Numbered from the stretch's first letter, positions 1 to 8,707 are shown. The stretch is DNA of 64,000 nt from Rhizobium bangladeshense (GCF_001662075.1 NZ_LYPL01000012.1:124001-188000), one strand, 5' to 3'. The notes: a model not told the origin generated them from the letters alone. Made by a program: numbers and translations.

Positions 1-618
1 GAGAACCCGCGTCAGGCACTGCCAGCGGTTGGCGCCGCAAAGGGCTGCCGCCTGCAGGGTCGACGGATCGATCTTCTTGACCACGCCGTAGAGCGGCAGG
101 ATGATGAAGGGCAGCATGATATAGGTCATGCCGATCGTCACACCGGTCAGATTGTTGACGAGCGCCAGCGGCTGGTCGATCAGGCCCATACCCATCAGCA
201 TCTTGTTGATCAGCCCGGTCCGCTGCAGCAGCACCATCCAGGCATAGGTGCGGGCGAGCAGGTTGGTCCACATCGACAGGAGCAGGATCGCAAAGATCAC
301 TGTGCTCAGCCGACCCGGCATGATCGCCAGCGCCCAGGCGACGGGAAATCCGATCGCAAGAGAAATCACGGTGACGAGGCCTGAGACGATGAAGGTATTG
401 GCGAAAATCTTGAGATAGGTGGCAGAGCCGATCAGCTGGGCATAGTTTCCAAGGCCGGGAACAGGTTCCAGTACACTGCGCAGCAGCAGGATCGCCACCG
501 GCGCGACGAAAAAGATGCCGACGAAGGCAAGCGCCGGAATGACCTCGCCAAAACCTGTTGCTCTGCGCGCCTTTGGCAAAGGCATGATTGCGCTGGAGGC
601 ATCGCTATACGTCGACAT
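1..618 (-). CDS. ABC transporter permease, polyamine/PotB type (partial, 3' end outside window)
   Basis: The minus-strand frame is open for 206 codons from an ATG at 618 to the left edge, so the C-terminus is missing. The product begins with a short polar N-terminus, then a hydrophobic segment at about residues 25-45 and further membrane segments. It ends in the region where the EAA loop of binding-protein-dependent permeases begins (a stretch reading LQAAALCGANRWQCLTRV). The pattern matches PotB-type inner-membrane permeases for spermidine/putrescine-like cations. It follows the binding-protein gene (731-1741) by 112 bp and is probably co-transcribed with it. The substrate is inferred from the binding protein only; an ATPase and second permease presumably lie to the left. 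Confidence 0.85.
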   Translation of the reverse strand, partial: MSTYSDASSAIMPLPKARRATGFGEVIPALAFVGIFFVAPVAILLLRSVLEPVPGLGNYAQLIGSATYLKIFANTFIVSGLVTVISLAIGFPVAWALAIMPGRLSTVIFAILLLSMWTNLLARTYAWMVLLQRTGLINKMLMGMGLIDQPLALVNNLTGVTIGMTYIMLPFIILPLYGVVKKIDPSTLQAAALCGANRWQCLTRVL

Positions 619-685
619 GACAGTCCTTCCCACCCGTCAATTCTGACAGCGCCGAGGTCCGATGGACGGTACCGCCGCTGCATGA

Positions 686-710
686 GGCACGGCGAACGTT
701 TCGCCGTGCC
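686..710 (-). other. Intercistronic hairpin between binding protein and permease
   Basis: Perfect inverted repeat GGCACGGCGA (686-695) / TCGCCGTGCC (701-710) with a very short loop. There is no T-run after it on the minus strand, so it is more likely an mRNA-stabilising or partially attenuating hairpin than a full terminator. It sits just 3' of the binding-protein gene. Confidence 0.6.
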
Positions 711-730
711 CGTTCATCTCAAGCTTCAGA

Positions 731-1741
731 CTATTTCGCCTGCCAGGCGTACCACTTTTCGCCGATGGCATCGCGGTTATCAGCCCAGTAGTTCATATCG
801 GCATTCACCTGGCTCGCGGTCTGCTGATCCGGCAGGGTCTTGGCCGTTTCCGGATCCATCAGCTTGGCCGAGTCAAGGTTGATCGGCGCATAGCCGGTGG
901 CTTTTGCCAGGGCGGCCTGCGGTTCTGCCGAGGTCGCCAGCGCAATGAACTTCATCGCAGCCTCGGCATTCGGCGCGCCCTTCGGCACGACGAGCGCATC
1001 GGCGGCGGTGATATTCTGTTCCCAGGAGGTTTCAACCTTGATGCCGGTCGCCGCAAGCGCCGTCATGCGGCCGTTCCAGACGCTGCCGAAGGGCGCCTCG
1101 GCGGAGGCCAGCAGCTGCTGCGACTGGGCGCCGCCCGACCACCAGATGATATCCGACTTGATCGTATCGAGCTTCTTGAAGGCGCGGTCGAGATCGAGCG
1201 GATAAAGCTTGTCGGCCGGCACGCCGTCAGCAAGCAGCGCCGCTTCGATCACGCCGGGAGCCGACCACTTGTAGAAGGTGCGCTTGCCAGGAAATTTCGT
1301 CGTGTCGAACAGGTCGGCCCATGTCTTCGGGCAGGCTTTGACGGCATCGGCATTGCAGCCGATGACGAAGGAATAATAGAAGCTGCCGACCGAATAGTCG
1401 GTGACGAAGCGTGGATCGAGCTTCGACTTGTCGATGACCGAAAAGTCGAGCTTCTCGAGCTGGCCGTTCTTGCCGGCCTGGGCGGCATAGTCGCCTTCGA
1501 CATCGACGACATCCCAATTGACTTCGCCGGCCTCGACCATGGCCTTGAGCTTGCCGTAGTCGGTCGGGCCGTCCTGCACGACGGTGATGCCGGTTTTCTC
1601 GGTGAACGGGCTTGCCCATGCTGCCTTCTGCGCATCCTGGGTCGTTCCGCCCCAGCTCGAGAAGACCATGCTGTCAGCGTGCGCCGGCGCGGAGACCGCC
1701 ACGAATGCGGCAACCGCCGCGAAAGCAAATTTCGTTTTCAT
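731..1741 (-). CDS. ABC transporter substrate-binding protein, PotD/polyamine family
   Basis: 336-residue periplasmic binding protein. Residues 1-22 form a signal peptide ending in A-H-A; mature sequence begins around DSMVFSSWGG, the start motif of PotD/PotF and thiamine-like family-1 binding proteins. Length and the internal motif FGSVWNGRM agree with that family. The gene is the second-last visible gene of the minus-strand operon that starts near 7019, so it probably imports the nitrogenous compound the upstream enzymes degrade. The ligand cannot be read from sequence. It is followed by a hairpin (686-710) and the permease gene. Confidence 0.88.
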   Translation of the reverse strand: MKTKFAFAAVAAFVAVSAPAHADSMVFSSWGGTTQDAQKAAWASPFTEKTGITVVQDGPTDYGKLKAMVEAGEVNWDVVDVEGDYAAQAGKNGQLEKLDFSVIDKSKLDPRFVTDYSVGSFYYSFVIGCNADAVKACPKTWADLFDTTKFPGKRTFYKWSAPGVIEAALLADGVPADKLYPLDLDRAFKKLDTIKSDIIWWSGGAQSQQLLASAEAPFGSVWNGRMTALAATGIKVETSWEQNITAADALVVPKGAPNAEAAMKFIALATSAEPQAALAKATGYAPINLDSAKLMDPETAKTLPDQQTASQVNADMNYWADNRDAIGEKWYAWQAK

Positions 1742-1780
1742 GTTCCCTTATCCTGTTCTGGTTTGTCCTGCGGGTATGCC

Positions 1781-2113
1781 TTATGCCGTCAGCGCGCCTC
1801 GCTCCCGGGGAGAAAAGCTTGCCGGCTTCATAATCTTGTTTTCCGCCACCTCGATGAGGTCGCGGATCTTGGGAAGGAAGGCCTGCCATTGCGGATCGGC
1901 CATGAGCCGCTGGCGTCTCGCCTCGCGGTCGTCCAGGCTCGTAAAGGCCCAGATGTGGACGATCTCGTTGATCGTGCCGATCTCCGAGAAGAAGTAGCCG
2001 ACCAGCGTGCCGAGATGGCTCTTCTGGATTTCGATCCCTTCTTCCTCGACGACCTTGAGGTACTGGGGGACCGTTCCGTTCTTCAGCCGATAGGTGCGGA
2101 TTTCGTAAAACAT
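1781..2113 (-). CDS. NIPSNAP family protein
   Basis: 110-residue protein beginning MFYEIRTYRLKNG, the typical start of the NIPSNAP family, a dimeric alpha/beta-barrel fold related to ABM monooxygenases. The centre (HIWAFTSLDDREARRQRL) is also typical. NIPSNAP proteins often accompany bacterial catabolic enzymes, but their reaction is generally unknown. The gene starts 4 bp after the aldehyde dehydrogenase stop, so it is translated from the same message. It may be an accessory or small catalytic subunit of the pathway; that is inference from context. Confidence 0.85.
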   Translation of the reverse strand: MFYEIRTYRLKNGTVPQYLKVVEEEGIEIQKSHLGTLVGYFFSEIGTINEIVHIWAFTSLDDREARRQRLMADPQWQAFLPKIRDLIEVAENKIMKPASFSPRERGALTA

Positions 2114-2117
2114 CGCG

Positions 2118-3581
2118 TCATCTCATCACGAAGGGATCGGGAATCGGATCGTCAGAGGTTCGGAGCCAGATCGTCTTGGTGCGGGTATAATCGAGCGCCG
2201 CGGCCATGCCGCCTTCCCTGCCGTGGCCTGACAGGCCAAAGCCTCCGAAAGGTGCGATGGGCGATACGGCACGGTAGGTGTTGACCCAGACGATCCCGGC
2301 GCGGATGCCCTTCATCAGCCGGTGCGCGCGGGTGAGATTCTGGGTGAAGATGCCGGAGGCCAGACCGTAGCGAGTGTCGTTGGCAAGCCGCAGCGCCTCG
2401 GCCTCGGTCTCGAAGGAGACGACGGAGAGGACCGGCCCGAAGAACTCCTCGATCAGCGACGGCGAAGCGACATCGTCGCAATCGAGGATCGTCGGCGGGA
2501 AATAATAGCCTTCGCCATCGATCTTGCGGCCGCCGGTGACCAGCCGCGCGCCGCTTGCGATCGATCTCTCGACGAGAGTGCCGATATTCTCCTGCTGGCG
2601 CTTGGTGGCAAGCGGACCGACTTCGGTTGCCATATCGAGCGGTGCGCCGATCCGGATCGCCTCCGCCTTCTCACGCAGCAGCGCGACGAACCTGTCCTTG
2701 ACGCTGCGTTCGACGATCAGGCGCGAGCCGGCAACGCAGCTCTGCCCTGTCGCGGCGAAGATGCCCGCGACCTGAGCGTTGGCGGCACTTTCGAGGTCGG
2801 CATCGGCAAAGACGATGAAGGGCGATTTGCCTCCAAGTTCAAGCGAGGTGGAAGCGAGGTTTTCGGCCGAATTGCGAACGACATGGCGGGCGGTTTCCGG
2901 GCCGCCGGTGAAGGCGACGTGCGCAACTTTCGGGTGACGGCCAAGGGCCGCGCCGCAGGAGGCGCCAAAGCCGGTAATGATGTTAATGACGCCAGCGGGA
3001 AAGCCTGCCTCGTGCACCAGGCGGGCGAATTCGAGAAGCGGCGCCGGTCCGTCTTCCGAGGCCTTGACCACCATCGTGCAGCCAGCGGCGAGCGCCGGGC
3101 CGATCTTGACCGCAGACAGGAAAAGTTGGCTGTTCCACGGCACGACCATGGCGACGACGCCGATCGGCTCGCGGCAAAGCCAGACATCCATGTCAGGCTT
3201 GTCGATCGGCAGGTAGGAGCCTTCGATCTTGTCTGATATGCCGGCATAATAACGATAATATTCGGCGACATAGGCGATCTGCGCTGACGTTTCGCGGATG
3301 ATCTTGCCGGTGTCGCGCGTCTCCAGTTCTGCAAGGATCTGGGCGTTTGCGGCAACCAGGTCGGCCAGCTTGTAAAGCAGCTTGCCGCGCTGCGTGGCCG
3401 TCATCTTCGGCCAGGGGCTTTGGTAAAGCGCCTTTTCGGCAGCGTTGACGGCCCGATCGACATCGGCTTCGCGGGCTTCGGGCATTTCAGCCCAGACCGC
3501 ACCGGTCGCCGGATCGATGCTCGGATAGAAAGCCTCGCCATCCGAGAATTCGCCGTCGATAAAATGCTGGAAACGCCGCAT
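2118..3581 (-). CDS. NAD(P)-dependent aldehyde dehydrogenase
   Basis: 487 residues, full length for the ALDH superfamily. Visible motifs are the active-site glutamate in ELGGKSPFIVF, the catalytic cysteine in ATGQSCVAGSR, the nucleotide-binding stretch VVPWNSQLF, and the C-terminal APFGGFGLSGHGREGG. It should oxidise an aldehyde to a carboxylate in the cytoplasm. The gene lies 4 bp downstream of the luciferase-like monooxygenase gene, so the natural substrate is probably an aldehyde released by that enzyme. The exact substrate cannot be inferred. Confidence 0.93.
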   Translation of the reverse strand: MRRFQHFIDGEFSDGEAFYPSIDPATGAVWAEMPEAREADVDRAVNAAEKALYQSPWPKMTATQRGKLLYKLADLVAANAQILAELETRDTGKIIRETSAQIAYVAEYYRYYAGISDKIEGSYLPIDKPDMDVWLCREPIGVVAMVVPWNSQLFLSAVKIGPALAAGCTMVVKASEDGPAPLLEFARLVHEAGFPAGVINIITGFGASCGAALGRHPKVAHVAFTGGPETARHVVRNSAENLASTSLELGGKSPFIVFADADLESAANAQVAGIFAATGQSCVAGSRLIVERSVKDRFVALLREKAEAIRIGAPLDMATEVGPLATKRQQENIGTLVERSIASGARLVTGGRKIDGEGYYFPPTILDCDDVASPSLIEEFFGPVLSVVSFETEAEALRLANDTRYGLASGIFTQNLTRAHRLMKGIRAGIVWVNTYRAVSPIAPFGGFGLSGHGREGGMAAALDYTRTKTIWLRTSDDPIPDPFVMR

Positions 3582-3585
3582 GGTC

Positions 3586-4626
3586 CTACTCCTGAAATGC
3601 CGGCATGACTTCGGCGATGAAGCGCTCGAGCGACGCCTTCTTGCGCTCGAAACTCATGCCGGTGTCGATCCAGAAGGAATATTCGTCGTAGCCGAGGGCC
3701 TCATAGGCCTTGAGCCGGTCGATGACGGTCTGCACGTTACCAACGACGTTGTTGGTGCGCATGACCTCGTCCGACAGCATCGCGTTTGCGCGAATCTGCT
3801 CGTCCGGGATCCGCTCGATCAGGCCTTGCCTGATCGGCTTCTCATTCTTGAACCAGGCGAAGAAGTAGTTGTAGTAGACGCTGAGTTCATGGGCGGCCTG
3901 GGCGACGTCTTCTTCCGACGAACCGACATAGGTGTGGCGCAGCAGCATGATTTTCGGCCGCTCGACATCGGGATTCTTGGCGCAGGCAGCATTGAAGCGG
4001 TCCATCAGCGACTGGACCTCGTCATCACCCTGCCAGAGCGGCGTCACCTGAACGTTGCAGCCGTTGGCGACGGCAAATTCGTGCGAATTCGGATCGCGCG
4101 CGGCAACCCAGATCGGCGGTCTCGGCTGCTGCAGCGGCTTCGGCGCCGAGGTGGTCGCGGGGAATTTGAAGAACTCGCCATCATGGGCGTAGTCGCCCTT
4201 CCATATGCCCTTGACCGCCGGAATGAGCTCGCGCATACGCTGGCCGGCGCCCCAGGCGTCGAGGCCGGGCAGCAGACGCTCATACTCGAAGGAATAGGCG
4301 CCGCGGGCAATGCCGATATCGAGCCTGCCATCGCAGATGATGTCGGTCATCGCCGCTTCACCGGCGAGCTTGATCGGATGCCAGAAGGGAGCGATCACCG
4401 TCCCCGTCCCAAGCCTTGCCCGCGATGTGCGGCGCGCGAGATCGGCAATGGTCACGAACGGGTTGGGCGCAATGGTGAAATCCATGCCATGGTGCTCGCC
4501 CGTCCAGATCGCATGCATGCCGCCCTTGTCGGCGATCTCGCAGAGCGCGACGAATTCCTCATAGAGGCTCTTGTGGCTCTGGTTGGCATCGAGCCGTTCC
4601 ATGTGGACGAAGAGAGAGAACTTCAT
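3586..4626 (-). CDS. LLM-class flavin-dependent monooxygenase (luciferase-like)
   Basis: 346-residue bacterial-luciferase-family oxidoreductase. The N-terminal beta strand MKFSLFVHME, the segment WTGEHHGMDF, and the family stretches ARLGTGTVIAPFWHP and GRLDIGIARGAY support an FMN/F420-type TIM barrel. It overlaps the flavin reductase gene (start 4626 against stop 4623), which points to a two-component flavin monooxygenase that receives reduced FMN from its partner. The pairing with a hydrolase resembles RutA/RutF/RutD in general design, but this is not the Rut pathway because the other Rut genes are absent. The substrate is unknown. Confidence 0.9.
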   Translation of the reverse strand: MKFSLFVHMERLDANQSHKSLYEEFVALCEIADKGGMHAIWTGEHHGMDFTIAPNPFVTIADLARRTSRARLGTGTVIAPFWHPIKLAGEAAMTDIICDGRLDIGIARGAYSFEYERLLPGLDAWGAGQRMRELIPAVKGIWKGDYAHDGEFFKFPATTSAPKPLQQPRPPIWVAARDPNSHEFAVANGCNVQVTPLWQGDDEVQSLMDRFNAACAKNPDVERPKIMLLRHTYVGSSEEDVAQAAHELSVYYNYFFAWFKNEKPIRQGLIERIPDEQIRANAMLSDEVMRTNNVVGNVQTVIDRLKAYEALGYDEYSFWIDTGMSFERKKASLERFIAEVMPAFQE

Positions 4627-5558
4627 GCTTTTGCGCCCTTGGCTGGAATGGGATGAATGGTGCCGCCGGTCTCATCGCCGAAATAGACGCCGAAATTGCC
4701 GATCGAGCTTTCCATCGCGAAGCGGTTGACGATATCGGCGGTCGAACTGGTCTTGAATTTTGCCGCAGTCAGGGCGTCGGGCTTTACGAACCTGCCGCCG
4801 GCGGGCTCACCGTCTCCGGCAACGGCGTGATAGACGATGTGCTGCTTGCCATCGCTCTTGCCCTCATAGACCGAATAGAGAAAGCCGATGCTGACCGTCA
4901 GCCCGGTGAGCGTCTCCAGATATTTTTGCAAAGCATCGGTCGGGTTGCCGTCATGGGCGTCGACGCTTGGCAGAGAGAGTACATCGTCGCCCAGCAGCAG
5001 AACTTCTCCGCGGCGCTCGACGACGGCCGCAAGTTCGATATTGCCCTCGCTTGCCGCGGAAACCGCCTTGCTTGCGAGCGTCGGCGTGAAATAACCGCCG
5101 CGAGCATAGCCGAGACCGTTGCGGCCGCTATTGTCGAAAGCCTCGATGCGACCCATCAGGATGACGTGGTCGCCGGCCTCGATGACCTCTTCCATGGCGC
5201 ATTCGAACCAGGCGGCCACGTTCGAGAAGATCGGGCAGCCGGCCGATCCCTTGGCCCATTCGACCGCCGCGAACCTGTCTTCGACCGGCCGCGCAAAGGT
5301 GTTCGACACGTCCTTCTGCGTTTCCGAGAGCACATTGATCGCAAAATGCGACGCTCCGGTCATGATGGCGAAATTGCGCGAGGTCTTGGCAAGGCAGACG
5401 AGCAGCAACGGCGGATTGAGCGAGACCGAGGTGAAGGAGTTCGCGGTGAAACCGATCGGATTCTCCTCCCCGTCGCAGGCGGTGACGACGGTCACGCCGG
5501 TCGGAAAGGCTCCGAACGCATCTCGCAATGCTCTTGGATCGACAGTCTGGATTGTCAT
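4623..5558 (-). CDS. Flavin reductase with C-terminal Nudix-like domain
   Basis: 311 residues. Residues 1-165 are a flavin reductase domain of the HpaC/RutF type (FGAFPTGVTVVTA, IGFTANSFTSVSLNPPLLLVCL, HFAINVLS). The remaining 140 residues are extra for the family. They begin LAAVVERRGEVLLLG and contain NPTDALQKYLETLTGL, which lines up with a Nudix fold whose metal-binding box (REUXEEXGU) is degenerate. It overlaps the monooxygenase gene by 4 bp and the hydrolase gene by 4 bp. It probably supplies FMNH2 to the luciferase-like enzyme; the C-terminal domain may bind a nucleotide or flavin. The first domain is secure, the Nudix assignment is visual. Confidence 0.88.
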   Translation of the reverse strand: MTIQTVDPRALRDAFGAFPTGVTVVTACDGEENPIGFTANSFTSVSLNPPLLLVCLAKTSRNFAIMTGASHFAINVLSETQKDVSNTFARPVEDRFAAVEWAKGSAGCPIFSNVAAWFECAMEEVIEAGDHVILMGRIEAFDNSGRNGLGYARGGYFTPTLASKAVSAASEGNIELAAVVERRGEVLLLGDDVLSLPSVDAHDGNPTDALQKYLETLTGLTVSIGFLYSVYEGKSDGKQHIVYHAVAGDGEPAGGRFVKPDALTAAKFKTSSTADIVNRFAMESSIGNFGVYFGDETGGTIHPIPAKGAKA

Positions 5559-6400
5559 CGTTCATCCTCCCCGAACGACAGCCACTCGGCGAGCAGCGAA
5601 TTGACGATATCAGGCGCGGTCAGGTTCACCATGTGGCGGTGGCCTTCGATGATGCGGACCCGGCCCTTGGGCGCCAGCGCCGCCATCTGCTCCGCCATCA
5701 GAGGCGTCGAATTCGGATCGTCGGAGCCTGTCAGGAACAAGGCCGGACCAGTCACGTCTTTCCAGCGATCGGCATAGGTCTCGTCTCCGCCGGCAAAAGC
5801 GGCGTAAGCGACCGCGTAGCCCTGGGGATCGACGAGGCTCAGCCATTTCCGCGTCATTTCGCGCGCAATGAGGCTGTCCGGATCGTCGCCGAACCAGCGA
5901 GCGAGGGGGCCTTCCTTGTCCACCCCCGTTACCGGAATGGCGGCAGCCCGCGCAAGGACGGCAGCCTTTGCTTCAGGGTCACGCCTGTACACACCGTTGA
6001 GGTAGGCGACGCGGCTGATCCGGTCGCCGAAGGTCGCCGCCGCCCCGCCGGAGACCAACGCTCCCATGGAATGTCCGGCGACACTCGCCGTTTTGATCGC
6101 CATCTCGTCGAGAAACTGCCCGAACCAGGCGACAAACTCCTCGAGGCGGCTGCCCGCCGGCAGCTTTACGCTCTCACCATGTCCCGGCATGTCGACGGCG
6201 ATGACGCGATGACCGGCCGACAGAAACGCGATCTGCGGCGTCCAGGCCTCGAGCCGCATGCCGACGCCATGAATGAGAACCAGCGGTTCGCCGCTGCCGG
6301 CCTCGTGATAGGCCGTTCCGCTTGCCGTCTTCTTTCGGGGCAAGTCATTGGCGGCGCTTTTTGCTGCAGCGGCGCCCGAGATCGATCCGGCTGTCAGCAT
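5555..6400 (-). CDS. Alpha/beta hydrolase
   Basis: 281 residues of alpha/beta-hydrolase fold. The oxyanion loop is HGVG, the nucleophile elbow GHSMG, the acid lies near GSDD and the histidine near GHRHM. The order is canonical, so the enzyme should be active on an ester, amide or C-C bond. The stop codon overlaps the flavin reductase start (ATGA), and the gene lies 16 bp after the DUF1185 gene, so it belongs to the same operon. In the analogous Rut system a hydrolase of this fold accelerates a hydrolytic step after the oxygenase; a similar role here is inference. Confidence 0.88.
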   Translation of the reverse strand: MLTAGSISGAAAAKSAANDLPRKKTASGTAYHEAGSGEPLVLIHGVGMRLEAWTPQIAFLSAGHRVIAVDMPGHGESVKLPAGSRLEEFVAWFGQFLDEMAIKTASVAGHSMGALVSGGAAATFGDRISRVAYLNGVYRRDPEAKAAVLARAAAIPVTGVDKEGPLARWFGDDPDSLIAREMTRKWLSLVDPQGYAVAYAAFAGGDETYADRWKDVTGPALFLTGSDDPNSTPLMAEQMAALAPKGRVRIIEGHRHMVNLTAPDIVNSLLAEWLSFGEDER

Positions 6401-6416
6401 CTAAGCGCCCATCCTC

Positions 6417-7019
6417 TCAAACACCTGCAGGATTTGCGACGTCCTGCCCGAGATCTTTGAGATCCTGGTAGCGGTCGCCGATGCGGTGATGAGGACGTCC
6501 GCCCACCGAAGCGCCAAGAGCCACGACAATCTCGTCGGCGGCCGGCGCATCGGGTATCGAGGTCTGGATGGTGAGATAGTGCGAGCGGCGGCCTTCATCG
6601 TTCTTGTCCATCAAAGGGATCATGATTGGCGCATTGGCGGGACCGCGGGTGTTGCAGAAGGCGAGATAGGACTTGGCGCCGACAGCCTGACGATAAAAAT
6701 TGCCGAAGCGCAGCGTGTGGATGAGCGCGGAGGCATGTTCGATCTCACCATCCAAACCGACGACGGCGGCCTTGCCATAGGCTTCGACAGCATCGCCGGA
6801 ACCGACCGCATCGATGATCATCTTGGTCAGCAACTCACCGAGAACCGGTGCGCCGGCGTGGATTTCCGGCTTGAGGTCTTCGACAAAGCCGCGGCCCGCC
6901 CAAGGGTTCTTCACGACCGCGAAGGCGGTAAACAGCTTCAGCGGTATCGCCGCAGCCTTGCCGCCTTCGATCAGTGTCATTTCGATCTGCAGTCCCGTCT
7001 TGCGAATTTGAATGGCCAT
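6417..7019 (-). CDS. DUF1185 'amino acid synthesis' family protein
   Basis: 200 residues. The motifs IEGGKAAAIPLKLFTAFAVVKNP, shown here as two parts IEGGKAAAIP and FAVVKNPWAGR, plus AYGKAAVVGLDGEIEHA and PDAPAADEIVVALGASVGGR, are characteristic of the DUF1185 family. It is commonly called 'amino acid synthesis protein', but no reaction is established to my knowledge. I chose the ATG at 7019 because the family starts at IQIRK and GAGG lies just upstream; an upstream in-frame ATG at 7064 would overlap the operator and the -10 box. It is the first gene of the minus-strand catabolic operon. Confidence 0.8.
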   Translation of the reverse strand: MAIQIRKTGLQIEMTLIEGGKAAAIPLKLFTAFAVVKNPWAGRGFVEDLKPEIHAGAPVLGELLTKMIIDAVGSGDAVEAYGKAAVVGLDGEIEHASALIHTLRFGNFYRQAVGAKSYLAFCNTRGPANAPIMIPLMDKNDEGRRSHYLTIQTSIPDAPAADEIVVALGASVGGRPHHRIGDRYQDLKDLGQDVANPAGV

Positions 7020-7043
7020 GGAACACCCTCGTATCTCAATTCT

Positions 7044-7064
7044 GATATTATGGTATACCATCAT
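7044..7064. promoter_or_regulatory. GntR-family operator, site 1
   Basis: Perfect palindrome ATGGTATACCAT centred at 7055/7056 in the promoter of the operon. The core TGGTATACCA recurs with small changes at 7275-7284 and 8781-8790. FCD-type GntR regulators commonly bind short palindromes of this TGGnnnACCA form. Confidence 0.65.
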
Positions 7065-7077
7065 ACTGGAGTGTCAA
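7047..7077 (-). promoter_or_regulatory. Promoter of the monooxygenase operon
   Basis: On the minus strand TTGACA (7077-7072) and CATAAT (7052-7047) are separated by 19 bp. The GntR-type palindrome lies in the spacer, so a bound repressor would block polymerase. Transcription would start just upstream of the DUF1185 gene. Confidence 0.55.
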
Positions 7078-7270
7078 GTTGGTTTCCGCGAAGACGCAGA
7101 TCGGGCTCGAGCATCTCCGAATCCGGCGCGTACGCTCGCGAACGCCCGGAACGTTTCTTCGTTCAGCCTGTTGTCAGGAGCTGGACGATGTGACGCCCGC
7201 CGTCGGCGACGCGATTTATCGGGAGGTCAAACTTTTCCCAGTCCATATGATGCCGCCATATATATTATTG

Positions 7271-7287
7271 ATTATGGCATACCATCA
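7271..7287. promoter_or_regulatory. GntR-family operator, site 2
   Basis: ATTATGGCATACCATCA matches site 1 at all but one base of the core and shares the flanking ATTA. It lies about 220 bp upstream of site 1 with no gene between, so it may support looping or control a short transcript. A 10-bp word GAGTGTCAAG follows both sites (7069-7078 and 7302-7311). Apart from these sites I see nothing supportable in 7078-7405. Confidence 0.55.
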
Positions 7288-7405
7288 CATCGAGCAAAGT
7301 TGAGTGTCAAGCTTGGAGTTTGGATTCGTCTCGTGGCCCTGAACATTGAAGGGCACAGAAATACCGCAACTGACAGGTGCTCCTGTTCCGGAGAGGGAGC
7401 CGTTG

Positions 7406-7824
7406 TCAGGTTTGGATATGCAGCAACGGGTTCGGTTGCCGGTCAACAAACTCTTTCTTGATATGCTCAAGTGTGGCCCGCTGTCCGGCAAACGTCAGCA
7501 AGGCGACCGCCTCATCTAAAGGTAGCCAGCGGAAATCATCGTGTTCGTCGTTGAGCCGTACTGAGCAATCCGTCGGTGCAAAGGCGACAAACACCGGCGT
7601 CAGCGTGATTGCATCCCGATCGCCTCATAAAACTGCTCGCAAATGTCCGCGGAATAGAGTGCTTTCAGGGCGAGACCTGTCTCCTCCCTTGCTTCCCGAA
7701 GTGCCGTCTGCCAAGCCCTTTCTCCGTGCTGGATGCCACCAGCGATCTGACACCATTCGCCACTAAGGGTGCTACCGGTCCGGCGCAAAAGTAGGAGCTC
7801 GAAACTATCGTCTCGGGGCCTCAA
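7406..7824 (-). pseudogene. Nudix hydrolase, frameshifted
   Basis: Two minus-strand frames together make one Nudix protein. The 5' part (7600-7824) carries a full Nudix box, GGIQHGERAWQTALREAREE followed by TGL, after LLLLRRTGSTLSGEWCQIAGG. The 3' part (7406-7594) continues with FVAFAP, EHDDFRWLPLDEA and a C-terminal helix, as expected for a MutT/DATP-type pyrophosphohydrolase of about 150 residues. The reading frame changes near 7600-7615. The 5' start is also unclear: homology-like sequence extends upstream of the TTG at 7824 without a good ATG. It is a pseudogene or contains a sequencing error. Confidence 0.7.
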
Positions 7825-8011
7825 AATGAACAGAGAAATGGAAAAGGATCTGATGGGATTTCGCGTTTCAACTTTATGCTCCCGACCGATATGGATCCGG
7901 CCTCATCCGCGGGACGTGATCGCGAATACCGGACAGGCATCGACAAATGTCGATGCGGAAGATGGCCTTGCGACCGTCTCCTGCGAAGACCGCAGCGGTC
8001 GACGCCCTGAC

Positions 8012-8707
8012 CTATTCGGCGGGCTTCTGAGCGGACAGCACCGCTTCGGCAATGGCACTCGCCGCTGCGACATGATCCATCGCCGCCTGCTGGGCCCCCT
8101 CGCCGTCGCCGCGGCGGATGGCATCGACGATCTTCGACATCTGCAGCGGCCCTTCGATACCGCGCCGTTCCGTCTTGATCGTCATCGAGCGAAGATGGTT
8201 GATGCGCACAGTGAGCAGATTGACGACGCCCCAGGCGACATGCCGGTCGACCATGGTGAACAGTGTTTGATAGAAAGAAGAAGTATTGGCCAGCACGCCG
8301 GCCATATCGTTGTCGCGATAGCTGCCGCGGATTGCGCTTAGGGATTCCTCGAGCGCGGCGACGATCTCGGGGCTGCCGCGCTCAGCGCACAGCCGCGCCG
8401 CCATGCCTTCGAGCGCACCGCGGATTTCATAGATCTGTTTGGCTTCCTCGATATCCAGCTGGGCGACGATCGGTCCCTTATTCGGCAGATTGGCGACCAA
8501 CCCTTCCGACTCCAGGTGTCTCAGAACCTCGCGTACAACCGTCCGGCTGACGCCGAGCTGGGCGCAGAGGTCGCGCTCGACAAGACGGTCTCCCGGACGG
8601 AAGTAGCCGTTGACGATGGCCTCGCGGACCTTGTCGAGCGCCAATTCCCGCAATGTCTTCGCAGGACGCTCGACCCTGATTGCTGCGTCCTTCAGAGCAC
8701 CGCTCAT
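8012..8707 (-). CDS. GntR-family (FadR/FCD) transcriptional regulator
   Basis: 231 residues. The N-terminal winged helix-turn-helix spans about residues 15-80 (LVERDLCAQLGVSRTVVREV, then LRHLESEGLVANLPNKG). The remainder is an all-helical FCD ligand-binding domain with the usual spaced metal-ligand histidines (VDRHVAWGV, MDHVAAAS). GAGGT precedes the ATG. A palindrome matching those at the monooxygenase promoter lies 74 bp upstream of its start, which suggests autoregulation and control of the catabolic operon. The effector is unknown. Confidence 0.9.
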   Translation of the reverse strand: MSGALKDAAIRVERPAKTLRELALDKVREAIVNGYFRPGDRLVERDLCAQLGVSRTVVREVLRHLESEGLVANLPNKGPIVAQLDIEEAKQIYEIRGALEGMAARLCAERGSPEIVAALEESLSAIRGSYRDNDMAGVLANTSSFYQTLFTMVDRHVAWGVVNLLTVRINHLRSMTIKTERRGIEGPLQMSKIVDAIRRGDGEGAQQAAMDHVAAASAIAEAVLSAQKPAE

